Counted from the first letter of the stretch, positions 6,475 to 15,326 are shown. The stretch is DNA of 31,551 nucleotides from Alphaproteobacteria bacterium MarineAlpha10_Bin2 (GCA_002937555.1 PTKB01000005.1:1-31551), one strand, 5' to 3'. Notes: generated by a model from the sequence alone, not told the origin. Made by a program: numbers and translations.

Positions 6475-8784
6475 TCAGCCCGCCTGGGCGTCGAGCGCCC
6501 GGGCAATATTATGTTCGATAGAGCGGGTCTGCGCTTCGACGACGGCGACGGCAGTCATGTTAAGGACGCCGCGCACTGTCGCCGAGCCGTGCAGCACATG
6601 CGCCGGTGCCGACAGGCCGAGCAATAACGGCCCGACGGAGATGCCGTTCGACAGCGTTTTGACCAGATTATAGGCGATATTGGCCGAAGTCAGATCGGGC
6701 ATGATCAGGGTGTTGGCCTGGCCGCTCAGGCGCGAATTCGGGAACATTTCGTTGCGCACGTCTTCATTGAGCGCCGTATCGCCATGCATCTCGCCTTCGA
6801 CTTCGAGCGCCGGCGCGCGTTCATGCAGTATTTGGAGCGCTTTCCGCATTTTCACAGAGAGCGCGAAATCATTGCTGCCGAAATTGGACGAAGACAACAG
6901 CGCCATTTTCGGCTCCAGACCGAAGCGTTTCACCTGCTCCGCCGCCAACACTGAGGATTGATAGATTTCCTCCGGCGTCGGGTCCTCGGTGACATGGGTG
7001 TCGGTAATGAAATAGACGCCTTTGTCGAGGATCAGCACCTGCATGGCCGCGGCGGCGATAACGCCCGGCTGCAGCGGGATCACGTCCAACACATGCAACA
7101 GTTCGGGACGGTAGAGACTGACCGGCCCGGCGATCATGGCGTCGGCATCGCCGAGGCGCACCATCATCGCGGCGATCACCGTGATTTGCGATCTGAGCGT
7201 CATGCGCGCGGTTTTCGGCGAAGCGCCGGCACGGCCCATCAAATCGTGATAGGAGCGCGCATAATGGTCGTACTTGTCGTAATTGGCCGGATCGACGATC
7301 GTCACGTCGTCATCGATCCGCAAGCGCAGCGACAACTGATCGATCTTTTCTTGAATGCGGAACGGCCGGCCGATCAAGAGTGGCTTGCCGATTCCCTCAT
7401 CGACGACTTGCTGCGCCGCACGCAGTATTCGATCATCTTCGCCATTGGCATAGACGATGCGCTTGGGATCGCGCTTCGCCTGCTCGAACACGCTCTTCAT
7501 GAAATAGCCGGTGCGGTAGACCAGACCGGAAAGCTTATCCGCGTATGCGCTTAAGCTCTCGATCGGGCGCGTGGCCACGCCGCTCTTGATCGCCGCTTCG
7601 GCGACGGCGACCGGAACGATGCTGATCAGGCGCGGATCGAACGGTTTCGGAATGATGTAATCGCGGCCGAATTTGAGCGAATGGTCGCCATAAGCGTTGG
7701 CGACGATATCGCTCGATTCCGCCTTGGTGATATCGGCGATGGCGCGCACGCAAGCGAGCTTCATGTCCATGTTGATTTCCGTGGCACCACAATCGAGGGC
7801 GCCGCGGAAGATGAACGGAAAACACAACACATTATTGACCTGGTTGGGATAATCCGAGCGCCCGGTGGCGATAATGGCGTCCGGGCGCACCGCCTGGGCG
7901 TCCTCCGGCATGATCTCCGGGGTTGGATTGGCAAGCGCCAGGATGATCGGATCGCGCGCCATCACCTTCACCATTTCGGCGCTAAGCGTGCCCGGCCCCG
8001 AGAGGCCGAGAAACACATCGGCATTTTCCATCACCTCGGCAATGTTGCGCGCCTCCGTGTCGACGGCGAAGCGAGATTTTTCCGGATTGAGGTCGTTGCG
8101 GCCGCTATGAATGACGCCCTTGCTGTCACAGACGCGGATATGTTCCTGCGCGACGCCTAGGCCGATCAGGAGATCGAGGCAGGCGACGGCCGCCGCACCG
8201 CCGCCCGAACAGACGAGGCGAATATCCGCCGGATTCTTGTTGACGATGCGCAGGCCGTTCAAAGTCGCGGCCGCGACGCAGATCGCGGTGCCGTGCTGAT
8301 CGTCGTGGAACACCGGTATGTTCAGGCGTTCCTTCAGCTTGCGCTCGATCTCGAAACATTCCGGCGCCTTGATGTCTTCCAAATTAATCGCGCCGAAAGT
8401 CGGCTCCAAACGTACCACCGTGTCGACGAAATCGTCGATATCCGTTTCGTTCATTTCGATATCGAACACGTCGATATTGGCGAACTTTTTGAAGAGGACC
8501 GCTTTGCCTTCCATTACCGGCTTGGCCGCGAGCGCACCGATCGAGCCGAGGCCAAGCACCGCCGTCCCATTGGTGATGACGGCCACGAGATTGCCGCGCG
8601 CGGTATATTCGTAAGCCGCCGCCGCATCCTCGGCGATTTCTTCACAGGCATAGGCCACGCCCGGCGAATAGGCGAGCGCCAGGTCGCGCTGGTTGGCGAG
8701 CGGCTTGGTCGCTTGAATCTCGAGCTTGCCGGGTTTCGGCGAGCGGTGAAACGCCAGCGCAGCTTCTTTCAGATCCTGCGACAT
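6475..8784 (-). CDS. maeB: NADP-dependent malic enzyme with phosphotransacetylase-like domain
   Basis: A 769-residue two-domain enzyme. Residues 1 to about 420 are the malic enzyme: Tyr39 in LAYSPGVA, Lys94 in VMEGKAVLFKKFA, the metal ligands in NLEDIKAPECFEIE and FHDDQHGTA (Asp161/162), and a nucleotide-binding loop CSGGGAAAVA near 192-200. Residues about 425-769 are a phosphotransacetylase-like domain (TLIMPDLTSANIAYNLVK, GPLLLGLSAPAHVL), which in MaeB proteins is regulatory or structural and generally not catalytic. It converts malate to pyruvate and CO2 with NADP+. The frame also allows GTG at 8787, but ATG 8784 has AAGGTG at a better distance. It follows a second malic enzyme gene and precedes mgtE by 6 bases. 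Confidence 0.94.
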   Translation of the reverse strand: MSQDLKEAALAFHRSPKPGKLEIQATKPLANQRDLALAYSPGVAYACEEIAEDAAAAYEYTARGNLVAVITNGTAVLGLGSIGALAAKPVMEGKAVLFKKFANIDVFDIEMNETDIDDFVDTVVRLEPTFGAINLEDIKAPECFEIERKLKERLNIPVFHDDQHGTAICVAAATLNGLRIVNKNPADIRLVCSGGGAAAVACLDLLIGLGVAQEHIRVCDSKGVIHSGRNDLNPEKSRFAVDTEARNIAEVMENADVFLGLSGPGTLSAEMVKVMARDPIILALANPTPEIMPEDAQAVRPDAIIATGRSDYPNQVNNVLCFPFIFRGALDCGATEINMDMKLACVRAIADITKAESSDIVANAYGDHSLKFGRDYIIPKPFDPRLISIVPVAVAEAAIKSGVATRPIESLSAYADKLSGLVYRTGYFMKSVFEQAKRDPKRIVYANGEDDRILRAAQQVVDEGIGKPLLIGRPFRIQEKIDQLSLRLRIDDDVTIVDPANYDKYDHYARSYHDLMGRAGASPKTARMTLRSQITVIAAMMVRLGDADAMIAGPVSLYRPELLHVLDVIPLQPGVIAAAAMQVLILDKGVYFITDTHVTEDPTPEEIYQSSVLAAEQVKRFGLEPKMALLSSSNFGSNDFALSVKMRKALQILHERAPALEVEGEMHGDTALNEDVRNEMFPNSRLSGQANTLIMPDLTSANIAYNLVKTLSNGISVGPLLLGLSAPAHVLHGSATVRGVLNMTAVAVVEAQTRSIEHNIARALDAQAG

Positions 8785-8868
8785 CACACACCTTCAGAGC
8801 TTGCTGTGAATACGCAGTATATCTAAGCCTGCGCAACTTGCACCCGTGAAGCGCAGGGAAAAGGAGCG
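8785..8868 (-). promoter_or_regulatory. Gap between the two malic enzyme genes, possible internal promoter
   Basis: This 84-base gap lies between the upstream malic enzyme stop and the maeB start. On the minus strand it contains a TATACT hexamer (8816-8821), a plausible -10 element, but the matching -35 position (GGTGCA) is poor. A GAAGGTG ribosome-binding site ends the region. No terminator hairpin was seen, so readthrough from the upstream gene is equally possible. Confidence 0.2.
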
Positions 8869-10047
8869 CTAGATCGAATCCTTCGCAGCGGCGCGAACTT
8901 GTTTGGCGATATTGGGCGCTACCGTGCGATCGAGCGGGTGCGGTAGAATCATTTCTGTGCTCGGCTCTTCGACGTCAGCCGCGAGCGCCGCAGCTGCGGC
9001 GATTTTCATCTCGCCATTGATAACCGGCGCGCCGGCATCCAGGGCGCCTCGGAAGATGCCCGGGAACACCAGCACATTGTTTACCTGATTGGGGAAGTCG
9101 CTGCGTCCGGTGCCGATCACCGCTGCGCCGCCTTTCTTCGCCTCATCCGGCATGATTTCCGGCGTCGGGTTGGCCATGGCAAGAATGATGGAATCCTTGG
9201 CCATGGTTCTCACGGCGTCCGCGTCGATAACATTGCCGCGCGAGACGCCGATAAATGCGTCCGCACCCTTGACCACGTCCTTCAGTGTACCGGAGCGATT
9301 GCCGCTGTTGGTGTATTCGAGCATGCCCTGTTTGGAAGGGTTGAGATCGTCACGATCCTGGCTGATGGCGCCCTTGGAGTCACAGATGATGACATCCGCC
9401 ACCGGCGGAATATCGCTGGCCGGAACACCGACGCCACGGATGAGCTTGGCGATCGCCGAGCCTGCCGCGCCGGCGCCGTTGATCACCACCTGAAGGTCGG
9501 AAAGTTTTCTACCCGTGACTTTGGCCGAATTGATCAAGGCCGCCAACAAAACGATGGCGGTGCCATGCTGATCGTCATGAAAGACGGGAATGCCGAGATC
9601 CTGCAAGGCGTCTTCAATCTCGAAACAGCGCGGCGCCGAGATATCCTCGAGATTTATGCCGCCGAATCCCGGCTCGATCAGCCGGCACGTCTCGATGATC
9701 TTTGCCGGGTCCTTGGTGTTGAGGCAAATCGGCCAGGCATCGATCTTGGCAAATTCGCGGAACAGGAGCGCTTTCCCTTCCATCACCGGAAGCGCCGCCC
9801 TGGGGCCGATATCGCCGAGGCCAAGCACCGCCGAGCCGTCGCTGACCACCGCCACCGCGTTGCCTTTGATGGTGAGCTTGCGCGCCTGCTCGGGATCCGC
9901 CGCGATAACCTCGCAAGGCCGCGCAACGCCCGGTGTATAAGCCAGCGAGAGGTCTTCGCGGCTGCCGATGGGGAGCTTGTTGTGGACGCTTATCTTTCCG
10001 CGTAGCTGTTCGTGCAAAATGAGCGAGCGTTCGAAATAGTCGGACAT
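8869..10047 (-). CDS. Malic enzyme, short single-domain form
   Basis: A 392-residue malate oxidoreductase (decarboxylating) without the phosphotransacetylase tail. Key positions are Tyr37 in LAYTPGVA, Lys92 in VMEGKALLFREFA, the metal site NLEDISAPRCFEIE and FHDDQHGTAIV (Asp158/159), and a Rossmann motif GAGAAG at 191-196. It makes pyruvate and CO2 from malate. The intact GxGxxG motif is compatible with NAD+ use, but cofactor preference cannot be settled by reading. GGGGAG precedes the ATG. It is the first gene of the leftward run and is divergent from lipB. The homology to the N-terminal half of maeB immediately downstream is obvious throughout (for example both carry NPTPEIMP and QVNNVL segments). 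Confidence 0.92.
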   Translation of the reverse strand: MSDYFERSLILHEQLRGKISVHNKLPIGSREDLSLAYTPGVARPCEVIAADPEQARKLTIKGNAVAVVSDGSAVLGLGDIGPRAALPVMEGKALLFREFAKIDAWPICLNTKDPAKIIETCRLIEPGFGGINLEDISAPRCFEIEDALQDLGIPVFHDDQHGTAIVLLAALINSAKVTGRKLSDLQVVINGAGAAGSAIAKLIRGVGVPASDIPPVADVIICDSKGAISQDRDDLNPSKQGMLEYTNSGNRSGTLKDVVKGADAFIGVSRGNVIDADAVRTMAKDSIILAMANPTPEIMPDEAKKGGAAVIGTGRSDFPNQVNNVLVFPGIFRGALDAGAPVINGEMKIAAAAALAADVEEPSTEMILPHPLDRTVAPNIAKQVRAAAKDSI

Positions 10048-10082
10048 GATTGGATCTCCCCTGCGGAATGAAGCTGTCGATT

Positions 10083-10096
10083 TGGCAATAGTGCCA
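10083..10096. promoter_or_regulatory. Inverted repeat TGGCA-N4-TGCCA between divergent genes
   Basis: A perfect 5-bp inverted repeat (TGGCA ATAG TGCCA) sits in the 96-base region between the divergently transcribed malic enzyme (start 10047) and lipB (start 10144). Its length and position suit a dimeric transcription factor site acting on one or both promoters. No regulator gene is adjacent, and a repeat this short can occur by chance, so the call is tentative. Confidence 0.25.
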
Positions 10097-10143
10097 GATA
10101 GCTCGCTGCATTACAGTCCCAATTCGTTAGATGAGGATTTGCC

Positions 10144-10779
10144 TTGCCAGAAACCGTCGAATGGAAAACCAGTCCGGCGCCGGTCGCCTACGAAGACGCC
10201 GTCAGCGAAATGGAGGTGCGGGTGGCGCAAATCCGTGCCGCGAGCGCGACCGAATTGGTCTGGCTGCTCGAACACCCGCCGATCTACACCGCCGGCGCCA
10301 GTGCTAAGGAAGGCGATCTGCTGGACTCGGAGGTGTTTCCGGTGCACCGAACCGGGCGCGGCGGGCAATACACCTATCACGGCCCGGGCCAGCGGGTCGC
10401 CTATACCATGCTCGATCTACAGCGCCGCGGCGCCGATTTGCATCGCTTCGTGCGCAACCTCGAGCAATGGCTGATCGACAGCCTGGGCGAATTTGGCGTT
10501 ACCGGAGAACGGCGCGCGGGCCGGGTCGGCGTGTGGGTCTCGCTCGGCGGCGAAAAGGAGGCGAAGATCGCGGCGCTCGGCATCCGCGTGCGCCGCTGGG
10601 TAACGTTTCACGGCGTCTCGCTCAATGTTGCGCCCGACCTCAGCCATTATGACGGCATCGTCGCTTGCGGCGTGCCCGAGCACGGCGTCACCTCGCTCGA
10701 GGCGCTTGGCGTGCAGGTCGATATGAGCGAGGTCGATGCGGTTCTGAAGGAAAAATTCAACGCCCTATTCGGCGCCTGA
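10144..10779 (+). CDS. lipB: Octanoyl-[acyl-carrier-protein]:protein N-octanoyltransferase
   Basis: A 211-residue LipB. It moves octanoyl groups from acyl carrier protein to lipoyl-domain lysines, the first step of endogenous lipoate attachment for pyruvate and 2-oxoglutarate dehydrogenases and the glycine cleavage H protein. Diagnostic parts are RTGRGGQYTYHGPGQRVAY (His79), EAKIAALGIRVRRWVTFHG (Lys141) and the acyl-thioester cysteine Cys175 in VACGV. The start codon is TTG, chosen because GAGGA ends 6 bases upstream and the N-terminus then fits the family; the nearby ATG at 10131 is out of frame. LipA is not in the window. It converges with acyP with one base between stops. Confidence 0.93.
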   Translation: MPETVEWKTSPAPVAYEDAVSEMEVRVAQIRAASATELVWLLEHPPIYTAGASAKEGDLLDSEVFPVHRTGRGGQYTYHGPGQRVAYTMLDLQRRGADLHRFVRNLEQWLIDSLGEFGVTGERRAGRVGVWVSLGGEKEAKIAALGIRVRRWVTFHGVSLNVAPDLSHYDGIVACGVPEHGVTSLEALGVQVDMSEVDAVLKEKFNALFGA

Positions 10780-10780
10780 T

Positions 10781-11080
10781 CTAGGCCGTCGGGCGCTGTT
10801 CGAAGCCCCTCTGTTCCGGTACGTCCACCATTTCCGCTTCGACGGAATGAACATTCGCCGCCGGCGGCCCTTGCTTGCAAGCGTCTATCATCTCGCGAAC
10901 CGATAAGGCGGGGCCGGCGAACAGCGCCTCGACACTGCCGTCCCGGCAATTGCGCACCCATCCCCGCACGCCGCGCTGCACCGCCTCGTCCGAAGTCCAG
11001 CCGCGATACCACACACCCTGGACTCGGCCGGTAATGCGTACCAAGCAGGCGATATCGCCGTCTTCGGGAACGACCGGCAT
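10781..11080 (-). CDS. acyP: Acylphosphatase
   Basis: A 99-residue acylphosphatase. The phosphate-binding loop GRVQGVWYRGW supplies the catalytic arginine (Arg26) and WVRNCRDGSVE supplies the catalytic asparagine (Asn44). The family hydrolyses carboxyl-phosphate anhydrides such as acetyl phosphate, carbamoyl phosphate and 1,3-bisphosphoglycerate. It starts 5 bases after the pccA stop, so it is the last gene of the pccB-pccA transcript. The physiological substrate is unknown for most bacterial members. Confidence 0.9.
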   Translation of the reverse strand: MPVVPEDGDIACLVRITGRVQGVWYRGWTSDEAVQRGVRGWVRNCRDGSVEALFAGPALSVREMIDACKQGPPAANVHSVEAEMVDVPEQRGFEQRPTA

Positions 11081-11085
11081 CCTAC

Positions 11086-13041
11086 TCAGGCAAATTCCAT
11101 AATCACCTGATCGACGCTTAATGAGTCTCCCTGAGCAACCTTGATATGGGCGACCACACCGTCGCGCTCGGCGCGCAGGACATTCTCCATCTTCATCGCA
11201 TCGACCACCGCAAGCGCCTGCCCGGCGCGCACTTCATCGCCCTCATTGACGGCGAGCGACACCATCAGGCCCGGCATCGGCGACAGCAGAAAGCGCGACA
11301 GATCAACCGGCTCCCTCTTCGGCATACGTGCCGCAAGTTCCGCCGCACGCGGGCTGCGCACCGTCAACTCCGCTTCCCCGCCGCGCCACGCCAGGCGCAA
11401 CCGTGTGCCCAATCGCGCCACCTGAACGGTTACGGCGGCGCCATCAAGCGTGCCGTGAAGAAGCGTGTCTCCGGGCCGCCAATCGCTCTCAAAAACGATT
11501 TCCCGGCCGTTCCACGCGATGGTGATAGCGCTGCCGGATGGCGACAGGGTCACGGCGCAGTCGGCCGCATCCACGGAAACGACGAATTGACGCGGCCCGG
11601 TAATTCCCGCCCGGCGTACGCTCAGGCGGTATTCGATTGCCGCGGCGATCGGCACCAGCACCGCCAGTTCGGCGTCGCCGGCGGAGGCTGAGAATCCGTC
11701 CGGATATTCTTCTTCGATGAAAGCCGTGCTGAGCCGTCCCTCAGCAAAACGGGGATGGCCCATGATGGCGGAGAGAAACGTTAGATTATGGGATATGCCA
11801 TGCACCTCATAGCTATCGAGAGCGTCCAGCATGGCGGCGATGGCGCCAGCCCGGTCGGCGCCATGGCTGATCAATTTGGCGATCATCGGATCGTAATACA
11901 TTGAGATTTCTCCGCCCTCGAACACACCGCTATCGATGCGCACGGAGGCACTCGGCGCCGGCTCGCGGTAGCGCACCAGCCGTCCGATCGACGGCATAAA
12001 GCCGCGCGCCGGGTCCTCGGCATAGAGGCGGCACTCCATCGCCCAGCCCCGTGGTTTGATGTCGCCCTGCGCCATGCCGAGTTTTTCGCCGGCGGCGATT
12101 CTTATTTGCTGCTCTACCAGGTCGATCCCAGTGACATATTCGGTCACCGGATGCTCGACCTGGAGACGGGTGTTCATCTCGAGAAAATAGAAATTGCGCT
12201 CTTGATCGGCGACGAACTCAACCGTGCCGACGGAAGTATAGCCAACCGCCCGCGCCAAAGCGCAAGCCTGCGCGCCCATCGAAGCGCGGGTCGCTTCGTC
12301 GAGCAACGGGCTCGGCGCCTCTTCGATGATTTTCTGGTGGCGGCGCTGGATCGAGCATTCGCGCTCGCCGAGGTGGACCATATTGCCATGGCCGTCGGCG
12401 AGAATCTGAATTTCGATATGGCGCGGTTCTTCGATAAATTTCTCGATAAAAACGCGCCCATCGCCGAACGCTTGGCTCGCCTCGTGGATGGCCGAAGCAA
12501 TACAGTCAGAGAGCATCTCCGGCGATGCCGCGACACGCATGCCCTTGCCGCCGCCTCCCGCCGCCGCCTTGATCATCACCGGGTAGCCGATCTTCTCGGC
12601 GATGGCGTCCGCCGCGTCTCCGGCCTCGATGGCTTCCGTGTGCCCGGGGATGATGTTGACGCCTGCCTTCTCGGCCAATTTCTTCGCCGCGATCTTATCG
12701 CCCATGGCGGCAATGGCGGCTGCCAGCGGGCCGATAAAGGCGATGCCTTCCTCCGCTAGGCGCTCGGCGAAGGCCGGATTTTCAGATAGAAAACCATAGC
12801 CCGGATGCACCGCATCGGCACCGCTCCGCTTGGCCGCGTCGACAATCGTCTCGATCTTCAAATAGCTGTCGCGCGCCGGCGGCGGGCCGATCGGAATGGC
12901 TTCATCCGCCGCGCGCATATGCAAGGCGCCATGGTCGGCTTCGGAATAGACCGCGACGGTGCCGATCCCCATCGCCCGCGCAGAGCGCATAATGCGGCAG
13001 GCGATTTCGCCCCGGTTGGCGATCAGGATTTTTTTGAACAT
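11086..13041 (-). CDS. pccA: Propionyl-CoA carboxylase, alpha (biotin) subunit
   Basis: A 651-residue biotin-dependent carboxylase subunit. It starts with the biotin carboxylase domain (FKKILIANRGEIACRI, ATP-grasp loop KAAAGGGGKGMRV near 160-170, FLEMNTRLQVEHPVTE). A middle BT-type domain mediates alpha-beta contact, and the C-terminal biotinyl domain has the target Lys617 in DAMKMENVL. It carboxylates biotin with bicarbonate and ATP; PccB then transfers the carboxyl to propionyl-CoA to give methylmalonyl-CoA. The frame is open far upstream, but the ATG at 13041 is the conserved family start, and the upstream extension would overlap pccB. The MYYDPMIAKL segment and pairing with pccB favour propionyl- over methylcrotonyl-CoA carboxylase. 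Confidence 0.93.
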   Translation of the reverse strand: MFKKILIANRGEIACRIMRSARAMGIGTVAVYSEADHGALHMRAADEAIPIGPPPARDSYLKIETIVDAAKRSGADAVHPGYGFLSENPAFAERLAEEGIAFIGPLAAAIAAMGDKIAAKKLAEKAGVNIIPGHTEAIEAGDAADAIAEKIGYPVMIKAAAGGGGKGMRVAASPEMLSDCIASAIHEASQAFGDGRVFIEKFIEEPRHIEIQILADGHGNMVHLGERECSIQRRHQKIIEEAPSPLLDEATRASMGAQACALARAVGYTSVGTVEFVADQERNFYFLEMNTRLQVEHPVTEYVTGIDLVEQQIRIAAGEKLGMAQGDIKPRGWAMECRLYAEDPARGFMPSIGRLVRYREPAPSASVRIDSGVFEGGEISMYYDPMIAKLISHGADRAGAIAAMLDALDSYEVHGISHNLTFLSAIMGHPRFAEGRLSTAFIEEEYPDGFSASAGDAELAVLVPIAAAIEYRLSVRRAGITGPRQFVVSVDAADCAVTLSPSGSAITIAWNGREIVFESDWRPGDTLLHGTLDGAAVTVQVARLGTRLRLAWRGGEAELTVRSPRAAELAARMPKREPVDLSRFLLSPMPGLMVSLAVNEGDEVRAGQALAVVDAMKMENVLRAERDGVVAHIKVAQGDSLSVDQVIMEFA

Positions 13042-13066
13042 AGGCGTAACGCAATTCTCTTGGCGG

Positions 13067-14599
13067 TTAGAGCGGAATGTTGCCGTGTTTCTTCCACGGG
13101 TTTTCGAGTTTCTTGTTGCGCAGCATGGCGAAGGCGCGGCCCAAACGCCGGCGCGTGTTGTGCGGCATGATAATGTCGTCGATATAGCCGCGATGGGCGG
13201 CGATGAACGGATTGGCGAACTTGTCGCGGTACTCCTCGGTTTTTTGCTCCACCGCTTCGGGATCGTCGAGCGCACCGCGGAAGATGATTTCCACCGCGCC
13301 CTTGGAGCCCATCACTGCGATCTCGGCCGTCGGCCAGGCATAGTTGACGTCGCCCCGGAGATGCTTAGAGCTCATCACGTCGTAAGCGCCGCCATAGGCC
13401 TTGCGCGTGATCAGCGTGACCTTGGGTACGGTCGCTTCGGCATAGGCATAAAGCAGTTTCGAGCCATGGGTGATGATGCCGTTATGCTCCTGATCGGTGC
13501 CCGGCAGGAACCCCGGCACATCGACCAGCGTGAGCAGCGGAATGTTGAAACAATCGCAAAAGCGGACAAAGCGCCCGGCCTTGCGCGACGACGCGATATC
13601 GAGACAGCCGGCCAGCACCATCGGCTGATTGGCGACGATGCCGATGGTGGCGCCGTCCATACGGGCGAAGCCAGTGATGATGTTCTGCGCGTGATTGGGC
13701 TTGGTTTCGTAGAAATCGCCTTCGTCGACGACCTTGCCGATCAGCTCCTTCATGTCATAGGGCTTCTGCGGATCGGCCGGGACCAGCGTGTCGAGCGACG
13801 GCTCGGGCCGGTCGAGCGGATCCTCGGTCGGCCAGATCGGCGCCTGCTCGCGATTCGAGGCGGGGAAGAAATCGATAAAGCGGCGCACTTCGGCGAGCGC
13901 TTCGACATCGTCGCCAAAGGCACGGTCGGCCACGCCGGAGGTCGCGGTATGGGTGCTGGCACCACCCAATTCCTCAAGGCTGACTTGTTCATGGGTGACT
14001 GTTTTCACCACATCGGGGCCGGTGACGAACATGTAAGAGCTGTTCTCGACCATGAAAATAAAATCGGTCATCGCCGGCGAGTAAACCGCACCGCCGGCGC
14101 ACGGCCCCATGACCACCGAGATTTGCGGCACCACGCCGGATGCCAGCACATTGCGCTGAAATACTTCCGCGTAACCGCCGAGCGAGGCGACGCCCTCATG
14201 GATGCGTGCGCCGCCGGAATCGTTCAAGCCGATCACCGGCGCGCCGACCTTCATCGCCTGATCCATGATCTTGCATATTTTCTCGGCATGGGCCTCGCTG
14301 AGCGAGCCGCCGAAAACGGTAAAATCCTGGCTGAACACGAACACAAGCCGCCCGTTCACGGTGCCATGGCCGGTCACCACGCCATCGCCGGGAACGGTGT
14401 TCTTCTCCATGCCGAAATCGCTGCAGCGATGTTCGACGAACATGTCATATTCCTCGAACGAGTCTTTATCGAGCAGCAACTCCAGCCGTTCACGCGCGGT
14501 CAGCTTGCCTTTCTTGTGCTGCGCCGCGATGCGTTTCTCGCCGCCGCCCTGGCGCGCCGCCGCCCGCTTTTCCTCTAACTGCCGAATGATATCCTGCAT
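13067..14599 (-). CDS. pccB: Propionyl-CoA carboxylase, beta (carboxyltransferase) subunit
   Basis: A 510-residue carboxyltransferase with the two crotonase-like halves of the acyl-CoA carboxylase beta family. The N half includes KLTARERLELLLD, FSQDFTVFGGSLSE and SGGARIHEGVASLGGY. The C half includes LVDVPGFLPGTDQE, ITRKAYGGAYDVMSSKH and YAWPTAEIAVMGSKGAVEI. The Asp after GGAY is the residue linked in actinobacterial homologues to propionyl- rather than acetyl-CoA preference. AGGGGA precedes the ATG. pccA follows after 25 bases with no inserted gene, then acyP. Methylmalonyl-CoA epimerase and mutase are not in the window. Confidence 0.94.
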   Translation of the reverse strand: MQDIIRQLEEKRAAARQGGGEKRIAAQHKKGKLTARERLELLLDKDSFEEYDMFVEHRCSDFGMEKNTVPGDGVVTGHGTVNGRLVFVFSQDFTVFGGSLSEAHAEKICKIMDQAMKVGAPVIGLNDSGGARIHEGVASLGGYAEVFQRNVLASGVVPQISVVMGPCAGGAVYSPAMTDFIFMVENSSYMFVTGPDVVKTVTHEQVSLEELGGASTHTATSGVADRAFGDDVEALAEVRRFIDFFPASNREQAPIWPTEDPLDRPEPSLDTLVPADPQKPYDMKELIGKVVDEGDFYETKPNHAQNIITGFARMDGATIGIVANQPMVLAGCLDIASSRKAGRFVRFCDCFNIPLLTLVDVPGFLPGTDQEHNGIITHGSKLLYAYAEATVPKVTLITRKAYGGAYDVMSSKHLRGDVNYAWPTAEIAVMGSKGAVEIIFRGALDDPEAVEQKTEEYRDKFANPFIAAHRGYIDDIIMPHNTRRRLGRAFAMLRNKKLENPWKKHGNIPL

Positions 14600-14626
14600 T
14601 CAAGTCCCCTACCGCTCGCCGACTCA

Positions 14627-15322
14627 CTAGCGTGACAATGCCAGAAATTTACCCGCAGCGGAAATTTCCCGTCTCAGCCCTTCCAAACGCTCAGAGAGTT
14701 CCTCGTCCTCGCCCCAGCGTTCGAGTTGCCAACGCTCATCGATATGAGAGACGGCCCAGGCTTGTTCCGCGGTGATTTTCCGTTCCAACAGCGCCAACGC
14801 AACGATGAGCGAGCCGCTTGCCGCCGTCGCCACATGCAAACCTGTCAAGGTGAGGTCGTTTTCGGCGTCGACGGCCGCGCTGAGGAGCGCCAATGAAGCC
14901 TCATCCTGGGCGATCGCCGTCAGCCCTGTGGTTGTGTTCAGTGCAGCGCCATAATGCGATTCGGCCCAGTCGAGAAGCGGCTGCCAGCTGTCGGCCTGGC
15001 GCCGCGCCAACTCCTGCGGTTGCTGGGCGCGATAGCAGAGAAGATCGGTCTCGGCAAATTTGACCGTCTCGCCGACCACCTCCGCGCGCTGCGGAATAAC
15101 GCGGTCGAGCGCCGTGCAAAGAAAGCGCATCATCGGCATGCTTTCATGGCGAATATCGTCTTCCTGCGCACGCCACTCGGAAGCGACCGCTTCGGCCAGC
15201 TTTTCAGAGGCGATCAGCAGGGCCTTCTTGGCCGGCGTTTTGACGGCGCGGCCATCGAGCGCCACCGTAAAGCCGCCTTCCACCTCTTCCACCGAAGCGT
15301 TCTTGTAGAAGCGCTTCTTCAT
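14627..15322 (-). CDS. ATP12-family F1-ATPase assembly chaperone
   Basis: A 231-residue ATP12 homologue. Family landmarks are KRFYKNASVEEVEGGFTVALDGR at the start, LAEAVASEWRAQEDDI, TETDLL-like FAETDLLCYRAQQPQELARRQ, and the C-terminal AWAVSHIDERWQLERWGED. In mitochondria ATP12 binds the F1 alpha subunit during assembly; the bacterial proteins are almost confined to Alphaproteobacteria and are presumed to do the same. The frame opens upstream to 15400, but ATG 15322 fits the family and avoids overlap with the asmA gene, which ends 4 bases before it. The following gene, pccB, begins 27 bases downstream. Confidence 0.88.
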   Translation of the reverse strand: MKKRFYKNASVEEVEGGFTVALDGRAVKTPAKKALLIASEKLAEAVASEWRAQEDDIRHESMPMMRFLCTALDRVIPQRAEVVGETVKFAETDLLCYRAQQPQELARRQADSWQPLLDWAESHYGAALNTTTGLTAIAQDEASLALLSAAVDAENDLTLTGLHVATAASGSLIVALALLERKITAEQAWAVSHIDERWQLERWGEDEELSERLEGLRREISAAGKFLALSR

Positions 15323-15326
15323 TCCG

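Noticed and set aside
10777..10783. A bidirectional terminator between the convergent lipB and acyP stops
   Set aside because: Only one base separates the stops, and no hairpin with T-runs on either side could be recognised around them.
13042..13275. N-terminal extension of pccA to 13275
   Set aside because: The extra residues are a shifted reading of the pccB end, while the conserved start FKKILIANRGE begins at 13041.
12959..14578. A 539-codon plus-strand open frame opposite pccB
   Set aside because: It is fully antisense to a clear pccB and pccA start region, has no recognisable domain, and long antisense frames are expected in GC-rich genes with biased third positions.
11086..14599. Reading the carboxylase pair as methylcrotonyl-CoA carboxylase because ivd is nearby
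   Set aside because: The beta subunit has the propionyl-type GGAYDVMSSKH segment, and ivd lies in a different transcription unit.
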